Positions 25,278-34,469 of a stretch of 64,000 nucleotides of DNA are shown here, one piece after another. Positions within the stretch are counted from its first letter, which is position 1. Every line of letters starts with the position of its first letter. The DNA lies in NCBI GenBank assembly GCA_017479385.1, contig JAFVCE010000015.1:168173-232172 (forward strand). Direction: 5' to 3'. The notes beneath the pieces are model-generated. The model was not told the DNA's origin, did not search any database, and saw only the letters and a list, made by a program, of their open reading frames with translations. Origin of the DNA: Bacteroidales bacterium. GTDB lineage: Bacteria; Bacteroidota; Bacteroidia; Bacteroidales; P3. Both the position numbers and the translations under genes were made by a program.

Positions 25278-27659
25278 ATGAAAAAATTGATTACATTTTT
25301 TGCAGCTTTATGGCTGTCTGCCATTATGGCCACCACAATGGCCAGTAATGTAGTGGTTTGCGACGGAAGTACGCAGCTAACCACCATACCGACCTATACG
25401 TTCTATAGAAACAGTGCCACTCAGTTCATCTACACCTCTAATGAACTGGGGCAGGCCAACACCTTTATCAGCATAAGCTTCAAGCACTATTCCACAGGTG
25501 CGGGCACTGGCATTCAGCGCTACTGGAAGGTATATCTAACCAGCACCACGCGCTCCGAATACGCGAGTGAGAACGATTGGGTTACTGTTCACTCTAACGA
25601 CCTTGTGGCCCAAGGCCTCGTGGAGTTGCCAAACTACAATAGCGACGTTACCGTCACCTTCACCAACCCATTCCAGTATAACGGCACTTCGAACCTTGCC
25701 GTTACCATTATCGACAACAACGACGACTACGAAAGTGGCCATAGCTTCGCTGGCCTCGGCACCGACGGGAATACTCCCTACCGCAGTGTAAGAAAAGCTG
25801 ACGACAATGCCGCGTTCAGCATCTCCTCTGTGGGTACGTTTTCGGCTCAGAATTATGGTACCAGCAATTTCCGCCCACGTGCCGAGTTTGGCGTGCAGGC
25901 TGCCCCTCCATCGGTGCAAATCAAAGGCCCAGACAATGTCATAGCCGGCTTCAGCAATTACTTTATTGCCCAAGTTAACTCTGAGGAGCCAATAAACAGC
26001 TACACTTGGACAACCACCGGTGCCACCCCATCGAGCTATACTGGCGACACGGCCTCGTTTGCTTGGGCCACCCCTGGCTCCTACACTTTAACCCTCAGCG
26101 TCGAGACCAATAGCAATGGCACCACCACTGCCACCCAAGACATCACCGTGCGCTCGCTCGGCACTATGGGCGACACTATAGACTACACTTTCGGCAACGA
26201 GTATTACGACACTTGGGGACTCCCTGACGATAACGGTGGATACACAGGCGAATTTATATGGGGCATACGCATACCAGCATTCCTGCTCGCAGGGCGCAAC
26301 TACCTCTCCTCGGTGGGGCTATACCTCTACAGCGATGGTGAATATACCCTAAACGTCTATCAAGGCTCAAGCATTGTCGACGCCACACCAGTCTACACCA
26401 ACCAATATATACTTGTTGGCTCTGGTAGCTGGGTCTACATTCCCGTATATGGTGGCTACGCCATAGACCATACACAAGACCTATGGATAGTTTTCCGCTC
26501 GGAAGGCAACGCCTATCCCGCCGCCGGTGTCCTCGACACTGGCGTTGGCCTCTATGGCCAGTATTTATACAGAAATGACGTTTGGGATGTTATGAAAAAA
26601 TATGACCATGACATCACTTGGATGATACAAGCCATAACATCGGCCACCGCCCCCAGTGCCTTCTCGTGCGATTTCACCGTTCCGACCAAATCGAACGTCG
26701 GATACCCTGTGTCATTCTCGACCAATGGCCCTGCAAGTGCAACCTTCAGTTGGACCTTCAATGGCGCCACTCCGGCCACCGCCACGGGCCAGACCGCCAC
26801 GGCCAAGTGGCTCTCTCCTGGTACATACAACGTTGGCCTCACCTCAACTTGGAACGGACAGACAGCCTCGGCTACCCATCAAATCACCATCGTCGACTCT
26901 TGCCACTTCCATCTGCCCTACATCGAAGATTTTACGAACGGCATTGATTGTTGGTGCAGCATTGACGGCGATGGCGACGGCCACACATGGGAAGAAGAGT
27001 CCATCAATGATTATACAGATTATACAAGTGCATACCAGGATGAGCACTGCATAGCCTCGGCCTCGTATTGGTATGGCCCAATTACGCCAGACAACTGGAT
27101 TATCTCGCCCCGCATAGAACTCAATGCCTCAGGCTCCATTATCCTCAAGTGGTCTGATTTAGCTCTGCATACGGATGACTACAGAGAACACTACTCTGTG
27201 TGGATTTCTACCACAGGCGCAGACACCAGCGACATGAGAGTCAAACTCTTCGAGCGCACCACCGACACGTACATGACCTGGAAACAGCAAAGTGTAGACC
27301 TTACCGACTATGCCGGAAAGGTTGTATACATCGCCTTCCGCCACCACGACTGTACCGGCCAAGATATGTTGTTTATAGATAGCATAAGCATTACCGCCAC
27401 CTACTACACCGAGCCTGTAGGCATAGCCGAAGCCGAGGCCACAACAACAGCCGTCTACCCCAACCCCACATCGGGCAAGGTGCACGTAGAGAGCAGCGAA
27501 CCCCTCTACCAACTCGACCTCTACAACACTCAAGGCCAGCGCCTGCTCACCCAGCACGGCTCGTCCGACATCGACCTCGGCCAGCTGCCCACCGGCCTCT
27601 ACCTGCTTCGTGCCACCACCGCCAGCGGCACCACCACCCACCGCGTGATGAAGAAATAG
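25278..27659 (+). CDS. Secreted PKD/cleaved-adhesin protein with T9SS sorting domain
   Basis: 793 residues. A signal peptide (1-22); an N-terminal beta domain; a PKD-like domain (about 212-292); a beta-sandwich (about 295-455); a second PKD (about 460-550, SPGTYNVGLTSTWNGQTASA); a cleaved-adhesin/MAM-like domain (about 555-715, PDNWIISPRIEL) as in gingipain adhesins; and a type A T9SS C-terminal domain (AVYPNPTSGKVHVES ... GLYLLRATTASGTTTHRVMK). It should be exported across the outer membrane and anchored or released. No protease or glycosidase domain is seen, so adhesion or binding is likelier than catalysis. Confidence 0.85.
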   Translation: MKKLITFFAALWLSAIMATTMASNVVVCDGSTQLTTIPTYTFYRNSATQFIYTSNELGQANTFISISFKHYSTGAGTGIQRYWKVYLTSTTRSEYASENDWVTVHSNDLVAQGLVELPNYNSDVTVTFTNPFQYNGTSNLAVTIIDNNDDYESGHSFAGLGTDGNTPYRSVRKADDNAAFSISSVGTFSAQNYGTSNFRPRAEFGVQAAPPSVQIKGPDNVIAGFSNYFIAQVNSEEPINSYTWTTTGATPSSYTGDTASFAWATPGSYTLTLSVETNSNGTTTATQDITVRSLGTMGDTIDYTFGNEYYDTWGLPDDNGGYTGEFIWGIRIPAFLLAGRNYLSSVGLYLYSDGEYTLNVYQGSSIVDATPVYTNQYILVGSGSWVYIPVYGGYAIDHTQDLWIVFRSEGNAYPAAGVLDTGVGLYGQYLYRNDVWDVMKKYDHDITWMIQAITSATAPSAFSCDFTVPTKSNVGYPVSFSTNGPASATFSWTFNGATPATATGQTATAKWLSPGTYNVGLTSTWNGQTASATHQITIVDSCHFHLPYIEDFTNGIDCWCSIDGDGDGHTWEEESINDYTDYTSAYQDEHCIASASYWYGPITPDNWIISPRIELNASGSIILKWSDLALHTDDYREHYSVWISTTGADTSDMRVKLFERTTDTYMTWKQQSVDLTDYAGKVVYIAFRHHDCTGQDMLFIDSISITATYYTEPVGIAEAEATTTAVYPNPTSGKVHVESSEPLYQLDLYNTQGQRLLTQHGSSDIDLGQLPTGLYLLRATTASGTTTHRVMKK

Positions 27660-27683
27660 GCAACACCAACGCTCCACACAACA

Positions 27684-27710
27684 AAAGGCCCCACCCTGGG
27701 GCCTTTTTTA
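27684..27710 (+). terminator. Terminator of the T9SS protein gene
   Basis: AAAGGCCCC (27684-27692) pairs with GGGGCCTTT (27698-27706), followed by further T. It lies 24 bp past the stop. Confidence 0.9.
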
Positions 27711-27766
27711 TTTATGGCCATATTATATTGCCAGGGCAAGCACGTCGTATTTGCCACCAAATACTC

Positions 27767-27948
27767 GACTGACAAAATGGCAGTCGCCCCGCGGGGCAGG
27801 GTCGGGTTAAGGAGGGGTTAGGGTCGTATTAAGGTCGTATCATCTCTTACTCATGTCTTACTCATCTCCTATTCTTCCCTTACTCATAACTTACAATAGT
27901 AGAGGATGATATAGCGAAAAATAGGCTTAGACTGCCATTTTGTCAGTC
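27767..27948 (+). mobile_element. 182-bp MITE-like element with 19-bp perfect inverted ends (holds repeat copy D)
   Basis: GACTGACAAAATGGCAGTC at 27767-27785 is the exact reverse complement of 27930-27948. Between the ends, 27801-27900 is built of 11-bp units: first GGGTTAAGGAG, GGGTTAGGGTC, GTATTAAGGTC, then units with TACTCAT repeated at 11-bp spacing. No open frame. Each end is itself a GACTG/CAGTC inverted repeat. It lies between convergent genes. Confidence 0.75.
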
Positions 27949-28005
27949 TATGGCCCGTTTTTGGGGCCTCGAGGGGGGCGGGAGAGGGGGTATTGGGGGC
28001 AGTAT

Positions 28006-28047
28006 AAAAAAAGTGCCGCCCTGCACCTCGGGGGGGTGCAGGGCGGC
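28006..28047 (-). terminator. Terminator of the DUF2807 lipoprotein gene
   Basis: GCCGCCCTGCACC (28015-28027) pairs perfectly with 28035-28047; on the minus strand a run of U follows (28006-28012). Confidence 0.9.
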
Positions 28048-28075
28048 GCATGGGGAATGGTTGCGGCGCAGACGT

Positions 28076-28801
28076 TTAGCGCTGCGTGACGGTAGAGCCG
28101 CCCGTGGCCTCGGTGTCGACCTCGGGCTTGCAGTCGGGGCTGGCAAGGTGGTAGACCAGTTGGCTGGCACCGCTGAGGTCGGCGTCGAGCGACGAACAGA
28201 GGGTGATGTTGGCCGTGCTGGCGCCAGAGAGTGTGGCGTCGACTCGGCTGGCGTTGAACTCGGCCGCCGAGAGCTCGCTGGCACCGCTGAGCTCGACGTC
28301 CATATTGTCGCTACACAGGCCGCTGACCGTGGCAGTAGAGGCCCCGCTGAGGTCCATATCGATTTCGGAGCACTTAACCGCGCCAACAAAGACAGAGGCG
28401 CCGCTGAGTTCTACCTCAACGTCGTTGGCCTCGATGTCTCCACTGAACGACGAGGCACCGCTGAGTTCGATGCTGTTGAGGGCGGCGTTTGGTGGCAGTA
28501 GCACGTGGCCGCCGGTGGTGTTGGCGGCGAGCCAGTTGCGGGTGTAGCCAATGCTGAGGGTGCCGCCGCTGGTTTCGAAGCGTAGGTAGGGCTGCTGCGA
28601 CTCGGGAATGGTGACGACGGCGCAGCTCACCGTGTCGCACACTTCGACCCGAAAGGCGTGGCTCACTACGAGCTCGGTGTAGGCCTTGTCTATCGGCAGG
28701 CGTTTGGTTACGTTGGGTTCGTTGCTATCGGCCGAGGTGCAGGCTGCAAGCAGGGCCGCTGCGGCCACGAGGGTGCTGACAATGAGGTTGCGTTTTTTCA
28801 T
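28076..28801 (-). CDS. DUF2807 (head GIN domain) lipoprotein with LSGAS repeats
   Basis: A 241-residue protein. The lipobox LLAAC (residues 17-21) marks it as a lipoprotein. The body has at least six repeats of the form (E/D/T)LSGAS, one per turn of a right-handed beta-helix, as in DUF2807 proteins (sometimes called autotransporter-adhesin-like). It is anchored in the outer or inner membrane by lipid. Function unknown. It is a single gene with its own strong terminator, convergent with the T9SS gene. Confidence 0.85.
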   Translation of the reverse strand: MKKRNLIVSTLVAAAALLAACTSADSNEPNVTKRLPIDKAYTELVVSHAFRVEVCDTVSCAVVTIPESQQPYLRFETSGGTLSIGYTRNWLAANTTGGHVLLPPNAALNSIELSGASSFSGDIEANDVEVELSGASVFVGAVKCSEIDMDLSGASTATVSGLCSDNMDVELSGASELSAAEFNASRVDATLSGASTANITLCSSLDADLSGASQLVYHLASPDCKPEVDTEATGGSTVTQR

Positions 28802-28860
28802 TTCCTAAATGGTTTTTTAACATAACGACGAAAGGGCCGATTTATTACATCATGGTGCAA

Positions 28861-28901
28861 AAAAAAATCTCCACACCGGCTGGGCCGAGTGGAGGTTTTT
28901 T
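28861..28901 (-). terminator. Bidirectional-looking terminator after rplY
   Basis: CTCCAC (28869-28874) pairs with GTGGAG (28889-28894). A-run on the left and T-run on the right give U-tracts in either direction. Confidence 0.8.
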
Positions 28902-28924
28902 TGTGGGTCGATACTGCAACGTGT

Positions 28925-29491
28925 TTATTCGGCAGCGGCCTCGACGGCGGCGCGGGTGCTGTTGACCACAACCACGTCGCTGGTCTTAACGTTGAGGATT
29001 TCGAAGTTGTTGGTGGCAACATCTTGGACCTTAATGCTCTGAGCCACATCGAGGTTGGTGATGTCGAGCAGGATTTCGTTGGGCATATTGGCCGGCAGAG
29101 CTTTAACTTTGAGTTTTTTCTGCTTGTAGGCCAGTTTGCCGCCGCGCATAACGCCCTTCGAGGTGCCAGTGGTGTGGACCGGGATGGCCATGACGATGGG
29201 TTTGTCGTCGCTCAGCTCGTAGAAGTCGGCGTGGTACACGATTTCGGTCACGGGGTGGAAATCGATGTCCTTAAGCATAGCGCGGTGGGCAGTGCCGTTG
29301 ATGGTGATTTCGACGTAGCAGGGTTCGGGGTTGAACAGGACGCGCTGGAAGGCAGTTTGGTCTAAGCTGAAAAGCAGCTGCTCGCCTTTGCCATACATGA
29401 CGCAGGGCACCTTGTCGGCGCGACGCAGAGCTTTAGCATCCTTTTTCCCTACGTTCTCGCGAAGAGAACCGCTCATTGATACTACTCTCAT
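28925..29491 (-). CDS. rplY: 50S ribosomal protein L25 (Ctc form)
   Basis: 188 residues, the long TL5/Ctc form with an N-terminal 5S-rRNA-binding beta domain (RENVGKKDAKALRRADKVPC, VMYGKG) and a C-terminal beta domain (VGG-type replaced by RGGKLAYKQKKLKVKALPAN). It starts at 29491 with MRVVSMSG. It follows prs by 62 bp on the same strand, the usual prs-rplY pairing. It binds 5S rRNA in the large subunit. Confidence 0.95.
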   Translation of the reverse strand: MRVVSMSGSLRENVGKKDAKALRRADKVPCVMYGKGEQLLFSLDQTAFQRVLFNPEPCYVEITINGTAHRAMLKDIDFHPVTEIVYHADFYELSDDKPIVMAIPVHTTGTSKGVMRGGKLAYKQKKLKVKALPANMPNEILLDITNLDVAQSIKVQDVATNNFEILNVKTSDVVVVNSTRAAVEAAAE

Positions 29492-29553
29492 GGTTTTTGT
29501 GGTTTTTGGTTGGTTAAAAAAAATATTGTTGTTTGTGTAAAAAAAAAGATTCG

Positions 29554-30534
29554 TTACATTCTGTGAATCACGCCTTTGCGGTGTATTGTGGTCTCGTAAA
29601 GGTTGTCGAGGCTTTCGTAACTCACCACGCGGCGTATGGCTTCGGCCAGCAGCCAGTCGCAGCTCAAGACATGGATTTTAGAGCTCTCGCGCTTGAGGGG
29701 GATGGTGTCGGTGGTGACGAGTTCTTCGAGTTCCGAGGCTTCCACTTTCTCTATGGCCTGGCCACTGAGCACGGGGTGGGTAATCATGGCGCGCACGCTC
29801 TTGGCACCGCTGTCTTTGATAATGGCGGCAGCTTTGCAGATGGTCGAGCCGGTGTCGATAATGTCGTCGAGCAGGATAACGTGCTTGTCGGTCACGTCGC
29901 CAATGAGGCGCATCTCGCCAATTTCGTTGGGTTTGTTGCGATGTTTATAGCAAATCACGAAGCTGTTGTTCAGCGTTTTAGCATACATACCAGCGCGCTT
30001 GCTGCCGCCCATGTCGGGGCTGGCGAACATGACGTCGGCAATGTCGAATTTTTCGCGTATGTAGGGCATAAATAGGCTCGAGCCGAAAAGGTGGTCGACA
30101 GGGATGTTGAAGAAGCCTTGAATTTGGTCGGCGTGCAAATCCATAGCGATAATGCGGTCCACGCCGCTCACGGTGAGCATATCGGCAATAAGTTTCGACG
30201 CTATTGGCACGTGTGGCTTATCCTTGCGGTCCTGGCGTGCAAAGCCGTAGTAAGGGATAACGGCCACGATTTTTTTAGCCGAAGCGCGCTTGGCGGCATC
30301 AATCATCATCAACAACTCAAAGAGATTATCGGTCGGCGGAATGGTGCTCTGAATAATGAACACTATACCACCGCGGATAGTTTCTTCGTAAGAAGGTTGA
30401 AATTCGCCGTCGGCATATTGAAAAACCGTCGATTTTCCTAAAGGAATACCATAGATGTCGGCAACTCTGCGAGCCAAATTTTCGGTTGCGCGACCCGCAA
30501 AAATGAACACCTTGTCAGTACTGTTTTCGCCCAT
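29554..30534 (-). CDS. prs: Ribose-phosphate pyrophosphokinase
   Basis: 326 residues. It transfers pyrophosphate from ATP to ribose 5-phosphate, making PRPP for nucleotide, His, Trp and NAD synthesis. Seen: the flexible-loop region PYYGFARQDRKDKPHVPIAS, the divalent-metal site DLHADQIQGFF and the PRPP-binding loop VILLDDIIDTGSTICKAA. Length and motifs are those of class I enzymes. First gene of prs-rplY. Confidence 0.96.
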   Translation of the reverse strand: MGENSTDKVFIFAGRATENLARRVADIYGIPLGKSTVFQYADGEFQPSYEETIRGGIVFIIQSTIPPTDNLFELLMMIDAAKRASAKKIVAVIPYYGFARQDRKDKPHVPIASKLIADMLTVSGVDRIIAMDLHADQIQGFFNIPVDHLFGSSLFMPYIREKFDIADVMFASPDMGGSKRAGMYAKTLNNSFVICYKHRNKPNEIGEMRLIGDVTDKHVILLDDIIDTGSTICKAAAIIKDSGAKSVRAMITHPVLSGQAIEKVEASELEELVTTDTIPLKRESSKIHVLSCDWLLAEAIRRVVSYESLDNLYETTIHRKGVIHRM

Positions 30535-30659
30535 TATGATTTGAATTTCGGTATGTTATGAGTTTTTTCTATGTTTCATACTAATCTGAAAACGAGTGCA
30601 AAAATACATTTTTTTCGCGACATGGCAAAAAAAAGTTTTTCTATATCAGAAAAAATGAG

Positions 30660-30667
30660 TAATTTTG
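30660..30667 (+). promoter_or_regulatory. Promoter -7 box of tRNA-Leu
   Basis: TAATTTTG, 28 bp before the mature tRNA end; no good -33 TTTG. Confidence 0.55.
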
Positions 30668-30695
30668 CACCCGCTTTCGACGAGAAACGGAAGGC

Positions 30696-30778
30696 GCCCG
30701 GGTGGTGGAATGGTAGACACGGTAGACTCAAAATCTGCTGCCGGCAACGGCGTGTGGGTTCGATACCCACCCCGGGTA
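30696..30778 (+). tRNA. tRNA-Leu, anticodon CAA
   Basis: The acceptor arm GCCCGGG (30696-30702) pairs with CCCGGGT (30771-30777; one G-U), discriminator A. The anticodon stem GTAGA/TCTGC encloses loop CTCAAAA, anticodon CAA, reading UUG. The long variable arm (class II, TGCCGGCAACGGCG) and the T arm GTGGGTTCGATACCCAC are clear. The terminal CCA is not encoded. Confidence 0.95.
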
Positions 30779-30782
30779 CAAT

Positions 30783-30813
30783 GCGGTGACCTGCTGGCCA
30801 CCGCTTTTTTTTT
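30783..30813 (+). terminator. Terminator of tRNA-Leu
   Basis: GCGGTG (30783-30788) pairs with CACCGC (30799-30804), inner CC/GG pairs, then nine T. Confidence 0.88.
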
Positions 30814-30891
30814 GCCCCCTCAACAATATTTTGGTTTTTTGTTTGCCCTGTCGGGCTTTGGCGGTGTTTTTGTAAGTGGGGGCGGCGACTG

Positions 30892-32781
30892 TCAGAGCAG
30901 GCGGATGTTGAAGTCGGGGTCGATGGTGGCTTCGCCGCTGTCGATAAGTTGGCGCACAGCTTGGGCTACGGCGTCGGGCTCGAGTGGCGACACGGCGGCT
31001 TGCAACGCCTTGACGGTGCGCGGGCTGGCGGCCAACTGGAGGCGCAGGGCGGGCAGCAGACTTGCAGGGTCGGGTCTGCGGTTGGCGGCGAGGCACACGT
31101 CGCACTGGCCGCAGGGCTCGCTTTCGGCTTGCCCAAAGTAGGTTAGTAGCAGCTGGCTGCGGCAGCGGTTGTGCTGCCCGATGTAGTCTTTAACGGCCTG
31201 TGCGCGGCTGGTTGCGGCCTGCTTCAGTTGGCGGTAGTTGCTATCGGTTAGGTATAGGGCATTGGCGTCGACGCGGTTGGCGGTGAAGCATATCTGTGGC
31301 TTGTTTGTGGCCGGACGGTAGGCTACCACGCCGTGTTGGGCCATCTGGCTGAGCAGGGCCGAGACGGTGTCGGCGTCGGTGTAGCACTCTTTGCCTATGG
31401 CGCGCTCGCTGATGGGTACATATTCGCTCGAAATGCCAGGGTAGAGCCGCATGACGATTTGTAGCAGGTTGCCTTCGCGCACGTGGTCCACCTGGTAGCG
31501 GTAGGTCTCGTTGCGGTTGGTGACGAGGTGGAGCTGCGACACAGGGTCGTTGCGGTCGGGTATGGCGAGCATACCCTCGGTTTCGAGCAGGTGGAGGGCC
31601 GAGTAGCAGGTGGTTGGCTCGAAGCCGTAGGTATTGCAGAGCGACTGCAGGTCGAAGTCGAAGCTCGTATCGGCACCGCTGCCAATGGGCACGTTGTAGA
31701 AGTTGCACACAGCGCGATAGACGTTGCGTATGTAATTGATTGGTGGATAAGACGTTTCTATTGCGCTATCAATGCGCGAAGCGTCGCCGTCCGAGGTGAG
31801 GAATACGGCGTAGGCTTTCTTCCCATCGCGGCCTGCGCGCCCCGCTTCTTGAAAGTAGGCCTCGAGCGAGAGTGGTGGGTCGAGGTGTACCACGGCGCGC
31901 ACGTCGGCCCTATCTATTCCCATCCCGAAAGCGTTGGTGGCCACCATCACGCCGTCGGTAGAGTTCATCCAGACCGCTTGACGCTGGTCGCGTTCGTGGG
32001 CCGAGAGGCCTGCGTGGTAGTAGGTGGCGCGTATGCCTTGTGTTGCCAACTGGGCAGCAACCAACTCGGCTCGGCGGCGACTGCGCACATAGATGATGGC
32101 AGCCCCCTTCACGGCAGCGAGTATGCGCACCAGGCGTGTGCTGCGGTCGGGGTCGCGTATAACCATATAAGCCAAGTTTTTGCGCTCGAAACTGGAGGCG
32201 AGTGTTTGTGGCGAGCGCAGCTGCAAAAGTTGGCAGATGTCGACCGCAACCTCTGGTGTGGCCGTGGCAGTGATGGCCAGGATGGCGACCTCGGGGTGGT
32301 GCTGGCGCACGCTGGCCACTTGCAGGTACGAGGGGCGAAACTCGTAGCCCCATTGCGATATGCAGTGGGCTTCGTCTACGGCTACGAACGATATTTTCAT
32401 CCTTTTAAAATAGGCCACAAACAGCCGGTTGTGCAGTCGCTCGGGCGAGACGTAGAGCAGTTTCACGTCGCCATAAAGGCAGTTGCTGAGCACCACTTCG
32501 GCTTCGCCCGAGGTCATGCCCGACGTTATGCAGGCCGATTTGATGTGGCGGCGTTTGAGGTTCTCTACCTGGTCTTTCATCAGGGCAATGAGCGGCGAGA
32601 CCACGAGGCACACCCCTTCCATAATCACCGCCGGCAGTTGGTAGCACAGGCTCTTGCCACCGCCGGTTGGCATGAGGGCAAGGGTGTCGGCGTGGTCGAG
32701 CACACGGTCCACCACCGCTTCCTGCAGAGGGCGGAACGAGTCGTAGCCCCAATATTTTTTCAGTGCCTCGAGTTTGGTCAT
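30892..32781 (-). CDS. recQ: ATP-dependent DNA helicase RecQ
   Basis: 629 residues. Motifs: FRPLQEAVVD (motif 0), ALMPTGGGKSLCYQLPA (Walker A), VDEAHCISQWGYEFRPSY (DEAH plus aromatic loop) and QEAGRAGRDG (motif VI). A zinc-binding cluster (PCGQCDVC) and winged-helix region follow. The HRDC domain is missing or replaced by a short tail (ALQAAVSPLEPDAVAQAVRQ), as in many Bacteroidota RecQ proteins of this length. A 3'-5' helicase for repair and restart; transcribed alone. Confidence 0.93.
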   Translation of the reverse strand: MTKLEALKKYWGYDSFRPLQEAVVDRVLDHADTLALMPTGGGKSLCYQLPAVIMEGVCLVVSPLIALMKDQVENLKRRHIKSACITSGMTSGEAEVVLSNCLYGDVKLLYVSPERLHNRLFVAYFKRMKISFVAVDEAHCISQWGYEFRPSYLQVASVRQHHPEVAILAITATATPEVAVDICQLLQLRSPQTLASSFERKNLAYMVIRDPDRSTRLVRILAAVKGAAIIYVRSRRRAELVAAQLATQGIRATYYHAGLSAHERDQRQAVWMNSTDGVMVATNAFGMGIDRADVRAVVHLDPPLSLEAYFQEAGRAGRDGKKAYAVFLTSDGDASRIDSAIETSYPPINYIRNVYRAVCNFYNVPIGSGADTSFDFDLQSLCNTYGFEPTTCYSALHLLETEGMLAIPDRNDPVSQLHLVTNRNETYRYQVDHVREGNLLQIVMRLYPGISSEYVPISERAIGKECYTDADTVSALLSQMAQHGVVAYRPATNKPQICFTANRVDANALYLTDSNYRQLKQAATSRAQAVKDYIGQHNRCRSQLLLTYFGQAESEPCGQCDVCLAANRRPDPASLLPALRLQLAASPRTVKALQAAVSPLEPDAVAQAVRQLIDSGEATIDPDFNIRLL

Positions 32782-32912
32782 GCTTAATTAACGCGCGAGG
32801 GCGAAAAATATTGTGCCCCCGTGTCATAAAAAAAATGTTGTCGGGCAGGCTGGGAAATTTGTGCCACGCATTGGTGGCTTGTTGGTGGTGTGGGGTGTTT
32901 TGTTAGGATGGT

Positions 32913-32945
32913 AATAGGGGCCGCCGCGCAGCGGCGGCCCCTATT
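32913..32945 (-). terminator. 15-bp GC hairpin at the end of the envelope operon
   Basis: 32913-32927 is perfectly complementary to 32931-32945 with a 3-nt loop. No U-tract. It lies 31 bp past the stop at 32977. Confidence 0.55.
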
Positions 32946-32976
32946 TGAACCATTATTTCACCTGAATATGAGATGG

Positions 32977-34452
32977 TTATTTCTTTTTCAGCAACACGGC
33001 GTTGTGGCTTTGCCAAGCGGTGAGCAGGCGGCGCAAGGCGGCATAGTCGTCGCCATAAACCACCTCGCGTTCCAGTGTCAGGCTGCGCTCCACGGTGAGT
33101 TTGCGTCCGCTCTGTTTAATCTTCACGCTCACACTGCCCAGACTGTCGCATTTTTCTTCAATCTCAACAGCAGGGCTTATCATCTTCAGGCCTTTGGGCA
33201 GGTCGACGGTGTATTTGTAATGCTCGTTGCAGAGGTCTACCTTGACTGGCGCCTTGCGCGAGGGTGCAAGTTGGTCGAGTTTCATGTGGGTGCATCCTTT
33301 CTCGATGGGCACCATCCAGCGGTAGTAGCCGCCTTCCAGCGTGTCGAACGTCGGCGTGATACTGCGACTCTGGTCTTTGGTGTTCACAGCCTCGTGTGCT
33401 TCGCCAATAATGGGCATACGGTGGGTTTTGCTGTCTGGTGTAGCATCGTATTGCAGCGTGTCTATCGTCACCGCCACGCGGTCGTAGTTATCGCCATAAA
33501 CCGTGGCCTCGAAGCCGGCAGTGCGCAACATGGCGGCCAGCAACACAGCGCGGTCGGTAGGCGTTCCGCAGCCACTCTCCCATGTCTGCAAGGCTGTGGC
33601 ATGGGTGTAGCCCAACAGGGCAGGTGGCAAGTTGTTCAGATGAATGTTGTCGGCCACAAAGTTGCGCAGGCTACGCACGGTGTGGAAAGGCTTGTCTTGC
33701 ATCAGATTGACCACGGTGAGCATACTTTCGGGCAACCCCTCGTTGTCGAATTCGGGTCGAAATTGTGGTGTGCCGTTATAGAAAGTGAGCGTTGGATACA
33801 ATTCGTCGTCGGCTGGCAGGTAGGCAGCGCGAAAATTCTGTGGCAGGTTGAGGCCAGTGAGGCTATAGCTGTGAGCGTCGCCTTTCTCGGTAAATGTAGC
33901 ATTGAAGTAGGGGCTACGCTTCAAGTTGGCAACAAGCTCATATTTTTCGGGCACATTAATTTCAACCTCGTAGCGCTTCACCGGGCAGTCTTGTGCCAGC
34001 ACAAGGCGCTCGTTGACCAGGTCGGCAGAGCGGTGTATGGTGTAGTCGAGCACGATGGTGCAATTATATTCGAGTGCAGTGTGGATTATGGCCAGTTCGC
34101 GAATGTCGTTAAATCGACCGCAGTCGGCACACTGGCTTGGCAACTGTTCCACAAAAGCGTTTTCTGGCGTTGCAACGCGACTGCCGTCGGGGCGAATGGT
34201 GTAGCTCTCGTTAATAGTAAGCGTCTCGAAACGAGGGTCATAGATGATGAAAGTTTCGCCCTTGTCGGCATAGGCGGTGATGGCGCGGTTTCTAATAAGG
34301 GTAATCTCTTTGCGGAAGTTATAGTCGGTTGTGCCGTCGTTGTTCACCGTGTAGCGGTGGCGCAGCAGTTGGTATTCGGCGTCGGGCTGTTGGGCAATTG
34401 TGGTGCTGGCCAATGCGGTCAGCAGCAGTGCTATGGCGAATGTTCTTTTCAT
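32977..34452 (-). CDS. Exported DUF3857/transglutaminase-like protein
   Basis: 491 residues with a signal peptide (MKRTFAIALLLTALASTTIAQ). The N-terminal half is a DUF3857-like beta domain; near residue 295 lies ESGCGTPTDRAVLLAAMLRTAGFEA, the transglutaminase-core helix with its Cys. The His and Asp of the triad are not obvious, so activity is uncertain. It is last in a four-gene minus-strand unit (mscS, DUF4105, two transglutaminase-like genes; gaps 6, 19 and 17 bp). Probable periplasmic role, substrate unknown. Confidence 0.8.
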   Translation of the reverse strand: MKRTFAIALLLTALASTTIAQQPDAEYQLLRHRYTVNNDGTTDYNFRKEITLIRNRAITAYADKGETFIIYDPRFETLTINESYTIRPDGSRVATPENAFVEQLPSQCADCGRFNDIRELAIIHTALEYNCTIVLDYTIHRSADLVNERLVLAQDCPVKRYEVEINVPEKYELVANLKRSPYFNATFTEKGDAHSYSLTGLNLPQNFRAAYLPADDELYPTLTFYNGTPQFRPEFDNEGLPESMLTVVNLMQDKPFHTVRSLRNFVADNIHLNNLPPALLGYTHATALQTWESGCGTPTDRAVLLAAMLRTAGFEATVYGDNYDRVAVTIDTLQYDATPDSKTHRMPIIGEAHEAVNTKDQSRSITPTFDTLEGGYYRWMVPIEKGCTHMKLDQLAPSRKAPVKVDLCNEHYKYTVDLPKGLKMISPAVEIEEKCDSLGSVSVKIKQSGRKLTVERSLTLEREVVYGDDYAALRRLLTAWQSHNAVLLKKK

Positions 34453-34469
34453 AACTCTCTGGGTTTTGC

